From positions 1,229,911-1,293,910 of the forward strand of contig NMRA01000047.1 in assembly GCA_002633005.1 (NCBI GenBank): 64,000 nt of DNA. The letters are read 5' to 3'. Under the pieces are notes generated by a model, which saw nothing but the letters and a program-made list of their open reading frames with translations, did no database searches and was not told where the DNA came from. Made by a program: the position numbers and the translations under genes. Positions 37,242 to 49,589 of this stretch are shown here, piece after piece (within the stretch, counting starts at the first letter, position 1; each line of letters opens with the position of its first letter). The DNA is from Phoronis australis (taxonomy: Eukaryota > Phoronida > Phoronidae).

Positions 37242-39290
37242 TATTCAATGCTAGTCACTGATTTCTTGTGTTCAACCCATGACGTCACATGGTGGGAAAT
37301 GTGAAAATTGGCAAAATCGAAAGAAAAATCAAAATTTCGAGCTAATTACACAAAATAAACATGGGTTTAGCTAAATTTCACGTCATATATTTAGTCTGTG
37401 GCCACCGGTAATTCAAAATGTGCAAAAATCCATGGTGTGTACTGTTTAAAAACTTCGGTCATTCACAACAGTTTTAACAAGACCTAAAAGCTGGTGAGAA
37501 TTTACATTTTGTCAAAACGCCGATATTATGTACAGCAAATTTGGGAATGTATCTCAAAATGTTTACTCTACTCTGTTCTACTAGTTCATGGCTAGTGGGG
37601 TTTCGTTTTGATGCCGAGTCTGTTGTTGGCGGCACATTCAAGTAGTTAGATGGCACAGATCTAGAATCACGTGACTATTCGCAGAGGAAACGGGGAGAAC
37701 TGCTACGTTACGTGTGTTAGCAGTGTGAAAGATAGACGTAGTTGGAAAGTGGGGAATTGCGTAGAAACTCGACTGCTTTTTGCCTGTGAACGTTTCTACA
37801 ACGGTAAGTTATGTTTGCTGTTCCTTTAAAGATGATATGAACGCTCAATCGCTCAAATATCTGGACATTTAGGTCGTTTTCTCGCCGACACGTAATATCA
37901 CTTTTAGCAATAAACTAAACACCCTTTGCTCACGGTGGTCATTAACGTTGGTAGTATTTTTGATAAAAATGGTGTTCACTAGGCTTTGGAATAGGACGTC
38001 AACAGAACTGCAACTGGTCTTTTCACGGATGTCGTGTTGATTTTGCTCCGTCTTCGATAATATTTACTTCTGTTACTCAGCGGCTGACCTGCTGTAGTCA
38101 GTATTGCTTTTTTGCAGTTTTGCATTTTAGCGATGTAGCCTTTGCGTCTATAATGTTTTGATCCACAACGCGTGTCGTACGGATAAATTTTGCTTTTTAT
38201 GGCAGTTCTGTTCATGTTTCAATTAAATCCATATTTCAGAAACAGGAAATTCCGTTCTCACAAACTAGATAAAGTTTTAAACTCACAAAGCCACCACTCA
38301 GTTGAAACTTGACACATGCACTTTGATAATCTTTATTCTATAACAGCTTGAGGTCGTTTTTCTCATTTATCTCGTGAAATTTCATTGCTAAACAGTGCAG
38401 CCAAAGATGGCACTGAACAGTTAGGCTGCGGCCACGGCCAATTTGTACTTACCTAGATTTAAAAAAATCTAGGGGTAGGCCAGGCTTGGAGGTATTTTTT
38501 AAATTAGATATTGTATGTAGGCCAAGGAAATGTGGTTTGTTTGTATTTGTGAACATGTTGAGAATGAAAAAAGACCATTTGCTCGGCTGTAGCTGCACTC
38601 TTCTTCAAGATGGTGGCCCCCTTTTGCAATTGCGCATTGCTCGGTAGTGACTGAGAAATTGGCTGCAATTTTAGGTAGCCCTCAAACAAGCCAGATTTGC
38701 AAAAAAAACTAGTTGATCGACAGTACTTTTGGAAGGAAGACATTTTTGGAATTGGCAGGGAATTTGCTTTCGGAATCTAATGTTGGCTGTAGTCAAGCAT
38801 CGGCAGGGAAATGGTGATTTTGGGGTGAAAAGTGCCGATTTTGAGTTTTTTTTGCCCCTATTTTTCTTAGTCTAGCTTGGTTTTCATAGGAGTGGCAGGG
38901 TCAAAAATACAAGAGAGAATAAAGTTTTTGGGCTCATCTGTAGGGCTTGTGATGTGAAATGACTCAAAACTTTTCTTTCTTTGCATGAACTTTTTGACAG
39001 AGTGAAGAAAGGGTGACGAGTCCATTGACGTGTATTCTGATAGGGAAACACCTGTGAGAACTGTTCTGTGCCCCCAAAGCCGTTACCCCACGGTCTAAAT
39101 TGACACATGATTTGTTTTCACCGTGTGATGCTGTCGCCTCATGTTGCTGATTCATTAAACTATTTTCAAACCCTTAACAGAGACCATTGGACGGCCACGG
39201 ATGGACATTGTTGTTTCATGGTCCGTAAAGACGTTTAGCGGGCGTGTGTGCAATAAACAAATATGGCAAGATTTGACGGCTTCGGTGGTA
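37242..39290. other. no recognisable gene
   Basis: A GTAAGT donor at about 37804 after a GC-richer stretch (37660-37800) could mark a non-coding first exon on the plus strand, but no partner exon is visible. Other frames lack motifs. Confidence 0.35.
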
Positions 39291-39291
39291 A

Positions 39292-39384
39292 AAACGCAAT
39301 GGCGCTTTTTGTACTGCCTACGGCTGCAACAACAGACAATTGAAAATACGTAACTTATGCTTTTTTCACTTCCGCACTGATTAA
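39292..39384 (+). pseudogene. short THAP N-terminal fragment
   Basis: A plus frame between stops reads CTAYGCNNRQLKIRNLCFFHF, which resembles the THAP start C-x4-C followed by the F-H-x-F turn. It ends at TAA and no second half (Trp, C-x2-H) follows. A spliced first exon is possible but no donor fits well. Confidence 0.4.
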
Positions 39385-39589
39385 GATAGATGATGTTCAC
39401 GATTGAAACAAAGACTGTTTTTGCGTGAAATTGTTGCCTGACATGCAGTGATGTGCTGAGTGATTTGAACTTAATGTCTTTGCTGTTCCCTGCATTTGAT
39501 CGCTTATATAGAAAATTATCGTAATTGGTTTGCATGATTTTGGGAACTACTGATTAGTTTTTTCTATGCCTATTGATGCTTCTAACTAC

Positions 39590-39790
39590 TTTCTTTCATT
39601 TCTTTCTGCAGTCTTAATACATTCAAATCTAAATTTAATTATATTTACTATTACTATTTATTTATTTATTAATTTTATTATTTTAATATCACCATATATG
39701 TGTTTTTATCTATACTTTATTATTTACCTATTATTATATATATATTTTAATTTATTTATTGTTTTTACTTATTCGCTATTACTTATTTAA
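39590..39790. repeat. AT-rich TTTATTTA low-complexity tract
   Basis: About 200 bases of TTTATT/TTATTA/TATATA steps. It keeps an Ile/Leu/Tyr-rich frame open on the plus strand that should not be taken for a membrane protein. Confidence 0.75.
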
Positions 39791-42649
39791 ATTGTTTCTT
39801 GGTATCACATGCAGTCAACATCCTGGCTGTCGTTGGTCAACAATCTATGTTATATTGTAGTAATGAACACCCCTAATACATATTGGTTAAGGTGCCGTAG
39901 TGGGTACATTGTGTTGCTCTTGTTTAGAAATAATTGACTAGCACTTGTTATTTTGTATACGCTGTTTAAGCCCACTTATGTGCTTATAATTTGGACACTA
40001 CACTGCAGCATTTTTCTGCATCCACAATATTTTCCTTGTCTATCAATTATTTTTTCAAAGCGACTTCATAGATTCTGGTGAAACTTCATTTAAATTTATG
40101 GCTGGGATACGCCAGCACCATTTCGTTTTTGGACTATTTTAAGTGCTGTACTATCCCGTTTTCTTCTAGGCGTTTTTCAAATGCATTGTGTGACGGTTGG
40201 GGAATTCTAAACATCTGATGACACTACATGAGGTCGGGGTTCTAATTTTTGTACTCGAAATCGAACCTGAAAATAATTTTGACACACTCCATTCTATTTT
40301 TGTGCGAGTTCAAATGTCTATTATTCTATACTGGAGTACCTTATGGTTTACGTGGACGACTTGTCTAATTCTAGTGTGACGATCCCAGTATTAATCTCGA
40401 GTTTTCGCTCGAGTTTGTAACTCGAATCTAAGAGACCTAGACACTGGTTTACGTAACTAGAACACAGAATAATAGACCCTTATCTTGAGCTCGTCTTAAA
40501 ATAGAACGGAAAATGTCAGAAATAAATTCGAATAATATCTAGAGTTCAAAGGTTAGACCACAGGTCCTGTTTGTGTTTGAGTTGCAAGATTTAATGTAGG
40601 TTTGACCGGAAGCCATGTGCCTTGAGAATCTTAAGCGCGACAGATTTGCCAATTTATTTACTTATTCTTTTATTTTTCTGTGATTTTTGCTTTGTCGTAG
40701 TGGCGCCAAAACATGTTGCATTAGACCCTTGCTTTCAACTTTGGTGTGCCCAAATGACAAGAGTTATTTTTATCGTTTACATCACCACGTTATTTGCGGA
40801 ATGAGCCGATAACTGTCCCACAAGGCATTTGAAAAAGGACAGCAGCGATGAATATGAAATCAGCAAATCGCTCCCCCTATGTCAACGTACCATCTCCGTT
40901 GTTGTGTCCGAAGATTGGAGTCCGTATACTCGGAGGTTTGAAGTTTTGTTGGACGGAACATCTACTGTTTTCAAGATTCACCATTCCGAAAGAAAGTTAG
41001 AGCTTGTTTGCGTACTCGTTGACTGACAAGTGTTCGACCAAAGTACGTTCTGAATCAATGCATCCTAACACCAATGTACCGTAGATCCAATAATGCAGCG
41101 GACCTTCGGGGAAATGGGGTGTAATCGGTGAATCATTTCCTGGCTTAGGCAAGACATCTGCATGCGGAACGTTTTCATGTTTAACTCTCTGTGGTATTGT
41201 CCAGCTAGCTAAGGAAGATACATCTTGGGGCTTGCAAAAACAGGGACCCTGCAACTTGGGACTTGAAAACCAGGGACCCAATCTCTTCGCTACATGATCC
41301 ACTCAACTGATTCCTGGGCGTGGGGGTAAAGGTGGTCAAAATCGAAAACTGTGGCGACAGGGATTCTGGCTATTGCTACGAACGTGTGCTGTAGGTGGAA
41401 ATTGTGACAACTGGGGGTTGATACTGTGAGCCGGGGAGTGGGTGTTATGGGTTATGTTATTTCAGCGATTTTGTCCACATTTAAACATACAGCTTGAGCT
41501 ACTGCTTCACATTCAGTCATGGTGAAAATGGAGCCCCTTTAAACATCAGTAAATCTGGTCCTGCCTACGGTGAATCCTATTTCTGTGAAGCTGGAAAAAG
41601 CTCCATCAAATTATAATTTGCACGTGTCTAATAGAAAGAGCACTTGCATCATGCGAACCACAAGTGAATAGCATCGCGTTAATGACACGACCATCTGCAC
41701 TAAGTATGCACACTCAACGCAACACATGTAATTCCTGCATAGAGACGGTAGGGCGTAGTCAAGGCGAAAGGTACAAGTTTTGCAATGCAATTACCCCCCC
41801 CCCCGATGGAGCACTGCTTATTTATATTCTAAAAAATATTTTTTGCCTCAACCGTCGTAGTTCTAATCTAGTTCAGTTGAAAATCGTTTTGTAATAAAAG
41901 TAGTTTGGTTTTCGCTCATGTCTTTGTAGGATTAACGCCATTCTTTAATATCGGGCAGTACGACTTCTTGGGCGCACCCATAACCGACAGAGAAGGTATC
42001 AAGTGGTAATTCATTCCCTTAAGTCTCAGTCGTAACGGCAAACGAAGGGTTCACGGTGGCTCCGGAATTTGTGACAAATATCGGAATAAAGAAGGTAATT
42101 TGCATTTTTTAAATTTACTTGTAATTATTTTAGGCTCTAAAATTTCCAAGCCATTTGTTAATTTACAGTGTATGTCTGCAAATACTGATGTATTCATTAA
42201 TTTTTGTTTCTAGAGTCATAGAACGCCTTCCAAAGCCTTGGGGAGGTTGTACACGAGATAGTGGGAATGGCTACAAACCCGCGGGTTACTTGTTTTCCGT
42301 AAAGGTGACGAGCTTGAAAGTGGTTACAGTCAAATGAATTACACCAACTTATCATATTCATTTGTCTGAAACGTGTTTTATATAAACTGTCACAGCATTA
42401 GAAAAAAATGTTAAAATTTTCAGTTTGCTTACCATAGATCAGTTAAAATACAAATACAGTTATGTTAACTTTATTTGAATTTACATGTGAGTTAACTTAA
42501 ACAATTATATTGAATTATAGTAAAAACTTTTCAATTTCGTTCGCGAATCATTATGAAAATTGACATATTTGTTCATGCTGAGTCAGTGGTAATGGACCTC
42601 ATTTTTCTTTGCTCTTGTTTGATGTTCATCAGCCACGAAAAACCTGTGT
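39791..42649. other. no recognisable gene; TCGAG-rich segment
   Basis: The segment at 40250-40445 has several ACTCGAA/CTCGAG copies like the subterminal repeats of the Harbinger copies at 45.0 and 51.5 kb, so it may be a worn element end. The frames at 40829-41026 (plus) and 40997-41302 (minus) are open but unmatched. Confidence 0.35.
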
Positions 42650-42796
42650 TATTAATGGCTACCAACAACCGCCATACCTTTTCCATCAACCCCGCTGTGG
42701 TCAGTCATGCAAAGATCTGGAAAATTCAAACTTAGAATAAAACATGCAATCTAAAGTCAACCATTCAATGGAAAAGTCAACACGTAGATATTTTGA

Positions 42797-43031
42797 GAGG
42801 CGGGGGGAGGGTTCAGGGGGTTCAAACCACCCTCCCAACAGGAACAAAAATAAAAAAAAAATAAAAAAATGTCGCCAGGAAAACAAAATCAGCTAATGAA
42901 AATCAAAAAAAAAAATCTTAGACCGGAGGAGGGAAACCCCCTACCGACCTTTACTATTCTCGGCGCTATGCACCTCGGACTCATGCGAATCCTAACAAAC
43001 CCCCCTTACTGAAAACGTAGATCTGCCACTG
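42797..43031 (-). mobile_element. G-rich MITE copy 2, inside the arm 1 Myb intron
   Basis: On the minus strand it starts CAGTGGCAGATCTACG, and it aligns throughout with 53521-53762 in arm 2 (same relative position). Its far end is eroded compared with arm 2. Confidence 0.7.
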
Positions 43032-43093
43032 TGTTTCTATATTTTACAGACAGAATCATGAACTTGCAATCGGCACAAAACACAACCACTCGC

Positions 43094-43246
43094 CATCTGT
43101 TTCCAAAACTCCATGGACGCCAGAGACTTCGACCCTTGCATGGAAGTGAGCCAAAAAGACCTCGTCTCTGGCATCCAAGCCTTTGGCAGGTGGTCCACCG
43201 CCAGTCTTTTTGGCACTCTTCTTAATTTCATCAATTTTTGATTTAG
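43094..43246 (-). pseudogene. Harbinger Myb/SANT-like protein, exon 2, arm 1
   Basis: The acceptor TTCATCCTACAG is followed by 153 nt with KIDEIKKSAKKTGGGPPAKG, the typical K-K-T-GGGPP linker after Myb/SANT domains of Harbinger proteins, then DEVFLAHFHARVEVSGV and LETD. The donor is GATG|GCGAGT, while arm 2 has GATG|GTGAGT at the same place. Confidence 0.8.
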
Positions 43247-43764
43247 CTGTAGGATGAATTAAACGAGAATAGTCAATTCAAATTACGCTGGAGTGTCTCA
43301 ACCCATGATTTACATTCTAGAAACCGGTGGCACTACAGAACTGGCCTCCTTAGACATGGAGTACTTGGAAGTACATGTACATGTAGTGTTAACGGAGGTG
43401 GGTGAGGATCAATATTGTGAAGTATAAATAGGAATTTATGAAATGCATTAACATTATGTGTACCAAATAAAGTTGGTTAAGACACACACAAATTACACTC
43501 CGACTTTTAGATAGGCGTTCACATTTTTTACATAAATTATTAAAGGTAACAGGAAATCAACCAACAAACAGCAATTATCTTGTTACAGAATTGTACTGAA
43601 AATTTTTCTTACACTCCTCAATTGACCTTTTGGTCGTGAACTGGCTGAAATTAGAGGAATAGAGTGAATAAAATTCTAGATAAACTGAAATTAACAGTGT
43701 CATTCTAACTATATAATATCGTGTTCACTAATGTGTATATTGCACTGTGCGCACTGAAACTCAC

Positions 43765-43966
43765 CTACTGATGAATTTTGCCACTATCTCCCATCCCACC
43801 CTTTTTGGCTGAGGATTTTATATTACCCGCACCGCGGTGGTCACCAAACAACGTGGTTTCCATCGCCATTACTTTTTCTGTAAGAACCTTTTCTTCTTCT
43901 GTTGTCCTCAGACCTCTTTTGGAAGAGGCGATGGATTGACTGCTGGTTGCTCTTACGGTTTTTATG
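43765..43966 (-). pseudogene. Harbinger Myb/SANT-like protein, exon 1, arm 1
   Basis: The acceptor TTGACTTTCAG and donor AG|GTGAGT bound the exon. TTEEEKVLTEKVMAMETTLFG, GDHRGAG and SSAKK match the Myb/SANT-like (MSANTD) helix 1-2 region (T-x-E-E, LFG, K-x-K). One base is out of phase before the final W-E-x-V-A-K-F-I helix, which is readable in the next frame. In Harbinger elements this protein binds the ends and carries the transposase into the nucleus. Confidence 0.75.
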
Positions 43967-46325
43967 CTGAAAGTCAATTGCAATCCGTGATACCCATTCT
44001 AATAAATTGTTAATTCAGCTATTTCTTATTTAAAATACACAAAGGTTCGCATAACGCCCTCATCTCTAAAATGAATACAACCTAAACGAGTCCATTTTCC
44101 ACGATGTTGCATTTAAAACCATGGCAACATAGCACACTTTTTTCTAACTGAGTTTTTAACGTGTTACGAACCCCACGAAAATATCCATAGTTTGCTACAT
44201 TTGGAAATATATTAACTTTGAAATGGATAATCGGACTCAAATGAATTTTCAGACAGTTCGATTGATGCACTGTTCTAAACAACGCAATAAGGGATTAGTT
44301 TTAAAGTGCTTTTCTAGTTTTCGTCAAGTGCTATTAAACGAGGGCTTAGGATTTTTATCAATTTTGGTGTCTTTTTTGCAAAATTAGTGTAATGTTAAAT
44401 AACACAAAACGGTCGACCGAAGCAGCAATGCATTTTCAAACCTTTCGATGTAGGCTTGGTATGCATGACAACAGCAGTAAAAACCGCTTACTTGGCGACC
44501 CCTATAGAAGCGCTCATTAACTAAGAAGTTCAAAGCGAGGCTTTGAGCAGAAGATATGGGACGCTGACCGAACGCTGGTCAAAGTAACAGTGGGTTTTGG
44601 GTTTAAAATTGTATAATTTTCAGTAATTTGGCAAAAAAGGTTGTCGTTTGCTCAAAGACAGGCAAGGTGTTCGATCCGAAACTGTTTAGATAAGGTGAGC
44701 CTACGTTGCTTTCCGTTGATAACTTTTCACCAATCAATACCACACTGACGCACAATAGCAATAGATAGCGTTAGGTCTAAAGACTCTAAAGGTTTCGCTG
44801 CTTTTAAATTGAAGTCATTGGGTGCCTTTTTGGCTGGTGTCTGTGACTTTTCTACTCAAAAGCCGACGATCACGCAGTAGAGGGTGCACTTCTCGAAGAA
44901 AATTATTTTGTATTTAATCATTCACAACACAGGAGAGTTCCTTAGTAGGCCTAACTCGAGTACGATTTCTCGAGTAAACTCGATTTCCAGTCGACTCGAA
45001 AATGAACGTTAGGCACGCGATTTCGAGTTTGACTCGACTGAGACAGATTTCGAATACAAATTTTCGAGTCTGAGTTCGAGTCTGACATTAGGCACCGTAC
45101 CCTAACCTGTACATTTCGATTACGATTTTGAGTAAAAATTTCGAGTATATGCTCAAATTTTCAAGTTTCGTTCGCCAGTGTGCTTGACGTTGTACTCGAA
45201 AATAAATATGGCGAATGTGAGACACAGACAAATTATTCAACGAGCAAGAGAATATCAAAAGATCATTGAGAGACACATCAAATCCTTTGGAAATTTTAAG
45301 TCGACGTACCATATTTCAGCGTTCCTTTTTAGTCCAGAGACAATAGTTTTCATTTTAAATCTCCTTCATCTTAACCCGCCGTATCATCGCACTGCATTGC
45401 CGCCACTTTATGAACTTCGTCTTACTCTACAATTTCTGGCAACTGGTGCCTTTTATTCCGTAGTCGGTGAGTCATTACAAGTGTCAAAGCATCTGTGAGG
45501 AAAGCCATGTGAGAAATTTGTACTGCCCTGATTGCAGTGGGTGTGTAACGGTGTGTACGGTTTCCCAAAGACGAGGAGGCGAGGAAAGTTAAACAACTGT
45601 TTGCTTCCATGCCAGGTACATTTCACATCATAGTTTAAGTTATCCAAAATTCTTCAATCGGCGAGTCGTATTCCATATTTTGTTTGCCCATTTCTCAGTA
45701 GAGGTCTCGACCCGTTTACTGATGAACTCTGAATGCTTGTAGTGTTTTTGAACTCACGCGCCAAATGTCTCCTAACTTGATACATCCCGGTAAAACGCAA
45801 AGATACATGTACAATATCACAGTTTGACATCAGCGTAGGCCTACACAGTAATGGGCTCTATGTGAAGACTTATTAGCAAGCGAAAAAGCAAGTACAGGGG
45901 TTGAACAATGAGATAAATATAGGAAACAAACAAGTGAAGCTCAAAATGTTGACTGGCGTCGATGTGGCTGATGAGGGCAACTGGCTAACGAGGGAAGAAA
46001 GCCACCGCTGGTAATTAAGGTCCGAATCTTTAAAATTCGACCTACCTCAAAGAAAATGTGCAATTCGAACTTTCCCTAAAAATGTTGGTTGTGGGCCTGT
46101 GATATGGGTGCCTGACCCCCGGGACCGGGGTCACTGGCCCACCTCTGCATCATTGAGAAAGAAAATTTCAGTACTCCGCCTCCTGTGCAGGGAGCTTACA
46201 CAAATCCCCATCACCTATTATTAGGTGATATATCTTGTTTGAAGAAATGCACAGAACATACAAGGAAAACAATGAAAAATCCATAAATCGGGAAGCATTA
46301 CCTGTGGGTTGTAGACATAGATGAA

Positions 46326-46389
46326 AGTAGTATACATAGAACTAAATACTGTAAGTAGTATACATAGAACTAAATAATGTAAGTAGTAT
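46326..46389. repeat. 28-bp tandem repeat, about 2.3 copies
   Basis: GTAGTATACATAGAACTAAA followed by TACTGTAA or TAATGTAA, repeated directly. Near-identical units point to a recent slippage or unequal exchange. Confidence 0.85.
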
Positions 46390-47139
46390 CTAATACGAGT
46401 ATTACAAAATTTAGATATGCTATCAGGAACATATTAAGAACAAAAACATGCACAGATATATAAATCAGAATCAACAAGATTCATAAGCGATGCCTTAAAA
46501 TTTACTAACATTGCTTAAGAGAAATTCATTGAGAGGAAGGTCGAAGTTTGAGTTGTACCATTTAATAATAATGTAACTTTAGTAGAGTTGTTATTGCAGG
46601 AATTGAAAGCATTTACAATTACTAGTTTGTTTCTCGGGTATTCGATGAGAACACATATGAAGAAAACATGAAGATAAGATTGATGGTCATAACATTGGAG
46701 AAACATTACTAAATCTGTGCCTAAAATTGTAGGTTTTTGGGAAAAAATGCATCTCGATCGGTACAATGCTATCTCGTTTTCACGAGGAAGCCAGAATTAT
46801 GTCAGGGGTATTGAGTTGTCAAAAGTATGAAAACTAAAATTTTATTCTCGTAAAAGATTTGCTTTCCTTTACCTAATGCTGGTGTATTTTCAAATCATTA
46901 CTCACTAATGCGATTTCTAAAACAAATGTCTTATTTGTTTGTCAGACGATTTCCGGTGGTTCTTGGGTGTTGTCTGGGACCCTATTTGACTCCACGCTGT
47001 ACCTACACTGTCGGCAGAAAAAAATCGACGCTTGTCACTGTTAATAGTGATTGAAATTACAACTTTCTAAAACCGCTCTGAGATGGTGGCATGTTACAAC
47101 TGTTATTAAAATCTCTTGGTCTATTTACACCGACCTCTT

Positions 47140-47337
47140 GTCTATTTGCACTGTCACGGCGTTTCGGTCGGTCTATTCTCCGGCCATCGTCAGGTGTTCC
47201 CGCGTTCTTAGAAGAATGAGCACGGATATGTGGTACAATCGTGGTGCGATTTTTTGTCTGAGGAAGGATTTTAAGCCACGACTTCTGAAACTATAGATAA
47301 TTCGAGTCCAGCACCTTAACCACTTCACCACGGAGTC
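47140..47337 (-). repeat. tRNA-Ser-derived SINE inside the HARBI1 relic
   Basis: On the minus strand GACTCCGTGGTGAAGTGGTTAAGGTGCTGGACTCGAA reads like the first half of a tRNA-Ser (A box TGGTGAAGTGG, CGA-type anticodon loop CTCGAA). A worn B-box area (GGCTTAAAATCC) follows, then a body with CCTGACGATGGCCGGAGAAT and CCGAAACGCCGTGACAG, a block of the kind shared by several animal SINE families. It is not a working tRNA because the second half does not fold. Confidence 0.65.
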
Positions 47338-49438
47338 AACCAATTGAAGTTACACACTACCTTTTGATCAAGTTTCTCATACAAAGGCCTGACCTAAGGC
47401 AAAATGAATTAGGGGGAGGGCAAATAACCATCAAACACAGACACTTTTCAAAGGAGAGTCTTGAGATCATTGCCTTCAGGAAAGTAGGGCACTATCCGTG
47501 AATGCTTGTTGTCAGCCTAGCAGTTGTCTTTTGATTAATTTTTTGTCTTCATTCCTTTCCCTTATGGTCCACTCCAATTTTTTTGTTCTTCATACCTGCG
47601 GATGGGAAGTAGAACGGTCCACAACCCAATACAAACTGAAAATGTTTTGATCATTGGAACATAGTTCATCTTTGGGTGTAATTTATTTTTTTTCTAAAAT
47701 CTTAAAATCACGTAGGTGCGAAAATTTTTTCTGAAAATCATGGGGCTCTATCCCCCAGCCCCCTGTTATTCCGACAGCTATGTTACAGAAGGGTCAAATT
47801 TTGAGGGCAAAGCTCTTCCAAGTAGTGTCTTGTGAGGGGTGGCTAGTCTGGGCACTGAGCTGATGTAGCGCTACAAAGAGCAAAAATTGTCTAATTTGCA
47901 TTTGTAACATTTATTAGCCCATGTGATCAAGATAAATGTTTATAATTTTCGTCGTTTCATTCGTTGCAGGTTTTCGGAATACTCTGTCAGCAATTGACTG
48001 TACGCACGTAAGAGTTGCGAGACCGTCAGTCGCAAATAGTTATGTCCTTGTCAACAGGAAGATGTATCATTCCATCAACGTTCAGGTAATATGACTATAG
48101 AAAAATGTTGCGCAAAAAATAATCAAAATGTTGTAACATATTGTAATATCGAGATTTTGCACACATAACTTCAAAAAACACTGTGGGAATGCCTGCAACA
48201 ATGGGTATTTCAAAATTACCGCTTTCCGTAGCCTCGAAGGAAAAAATATTTATTCGATAAATATGATAAATTTAAAACATTATCTAATCCCTTTGGAGAT
48301 GTGTTGTGATTCCACTTTCTGTATAACAAGTTGCGTGGCAAAGTGGCAGGGTAGTGTCCATGACAGTCGCATCTTTTGGACGTCTAGTTTATGTCATCAG
48401 TTAGAACAAGGTATAATAAATTAACACGGGGTTATGTGTTTTACTATTATGTGGACTATCAAATAAAAATTTCAAACGCGTAGTAATTAAGACAATATTC
48501 TTACTGAACCTTTTTCAGCTTAACATCCATGTGTTAAGACTATTGTAGAACGTAAGATGTTCATGCCATCAGACAGCGATTGAAATGGGGACGCTAAATG
48601 TGGGAATGTGGACATTGCATGGCAGTGGTCCAAGCCTATAGCCTGCCTTTCCCAGATTCCACACTGCTCCATCTGCCGAACGCTGTTTTTAGTCCTCAGT
48701 TGTTCGGTCTGAAGTAAACCCAGCCTTTTCATCTGTTAGGGACGTAAAGTTTCCTTCCCATTTTGTTTCTAAGATCCCATTTTGGTCCTCAGGGGAGGGA
48801 GGGAGGGGGTTCGTTTGTCGTAATGGGACAGGTGTGTTTGCGAAACAGGTTACAGAACATTCCCATGGGTGTGAGTCCCGCTTGCAGGAGGTCGTCAAAT
48901 GCTTGCCAAGAGGGACCTTAAGCACAGGACGACTAGTGCGTCCTGAACCGTGGCACCCCCGCTACAAGCATGAATCAGTGACCATTTCGTTTGTGCTTCT
49001 TGACATTCCATTCGCAGACTCTTTTGTTTTCTGATTAATGCAGGGGAGCATAGAGGTTATTTGGTAGGGGATTCAGGATACCCGTGTCGACCATTCTTGA
49101 TGACACCCTTCCTGAACACTGCTGGCAATGCCGAAGAAGCTTTCAACTGAGCGCTCTGCAGAACAAGAGTTTGCATAGTGCAGACACTTGGAATTTTGAA
49201 GCGCCGCTTTGCTTGCTTACACAGTGGTTTACGAGTTAGCCGTCAAAAGGCATGTCAAGCTGTCGTGGTCAGCGCCATACTTCACAACGTAGGAATCGAG
49301 AGGGGGAAATATGTGAGTCATGGGCAGAAGACACTGATGAAGAGGAAGAAGAGGACGTGAGGGTCCCTCAAGAGCTGGAGGACGGTCGGCAAGCGCGGCA
49401 GCAAGTCGTACGAAATCATTTTAGTTAACTTTCTCCTG

Positions 49439-49589
49439 ATAGCAAAAACATATATCAAGCGACTTTATTTTATTCGATTTGATGTTTACTTGTGTACAGT
49501 AAGATCACTCAGACTCTTTTGTTCCTCAAAAAATTGTCAGTAATAAATAAATCGCTTGAAAGTCGCTTGATATTTTTTGTTTTTGCTAT
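49439..49589. mobile_element. 151-bp MITE or hairpin just after the HARBI1 stop
   Basis: ATAGCAAAAACATATATCAA at the left and its inverted counterpart TTGATATTTTTTGTTTTTGC(TAT) at the right form a roughly 30-bp inverted repeat that also shares GCGACTT. Non-coding. It could instead be a secondary terminal structure of the Harbinger copy. Confidence 0.65.

Larger units (their letters stand above)
42650..45100 (-). mobile_element. PIF/Harbinger arm 1 with Myb/SANT-like gene (inverted copy of 51.5-53.9 kb)
   Basis: Reading leftwards from GGTGCCTAATGTCAGACTCG at 45097, this arm matches 51524-53870 over about 2.4 kb. The match includes the TCGAG-rich terminal region, the AGTGGGTTTTGGGT region near 44.6 kb, both Myb-gene exons and an intronic MITE. 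Paired with the HARBI1 relic next door it is the DNA-binding half of a Harbinger system. Confidence 0.75.
45208..49428 (+). pseudogene. HARBI1-type PIF/Harbinger transposase, decayed
   Basis: Three recognisable exons. Exon 1 (45208 to about 45620) starts MANVRHRQII and has FLFSPETIVFILNLL and LPPLYELRLTLQFLATGAFY, the family's N-terminal helices; after VSK a lost base and two stops interrupt it. Exon 2 (47970-48085) has FRNTLSAIDCTHVRVARPS with the first catalytic Asp, and LVNRKMYHSINVQ. The last exon (49044-49428) has [20 protein letters not shown], one stop, then CRTRVCIVQTLGILKRRF, VVVSAILHNVGI and an acidic end. The third catalytic acidic residue (usual IEQTFG) is Val here. The exon with the second Asp (HDS) was not found. 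It is therefore inactive by several independent lesions. TACTCGAAAATAAATATGGC at its start matches the relic at 61.65 kb. Confidence 0.85.

Noticed and set aside
39566-39790. Hydrophobic 74-codon frame resembling a membrane protein
   Set aside because: Low-complexity TTTATT sequence, with no start or splice context.
47256-47337. Functional tRNA-Ser gene on the minus strand
   Set aside because: The first half is good but the T arm and acceptor complement are lost; the sequence continues into a SINE body.
45178-49428. Domesticated, functional HARBI1 gene
   Set aside because: Frameshift, several stops, missing catalytic residue and missing exon; it lies next to a Harbinger tip.
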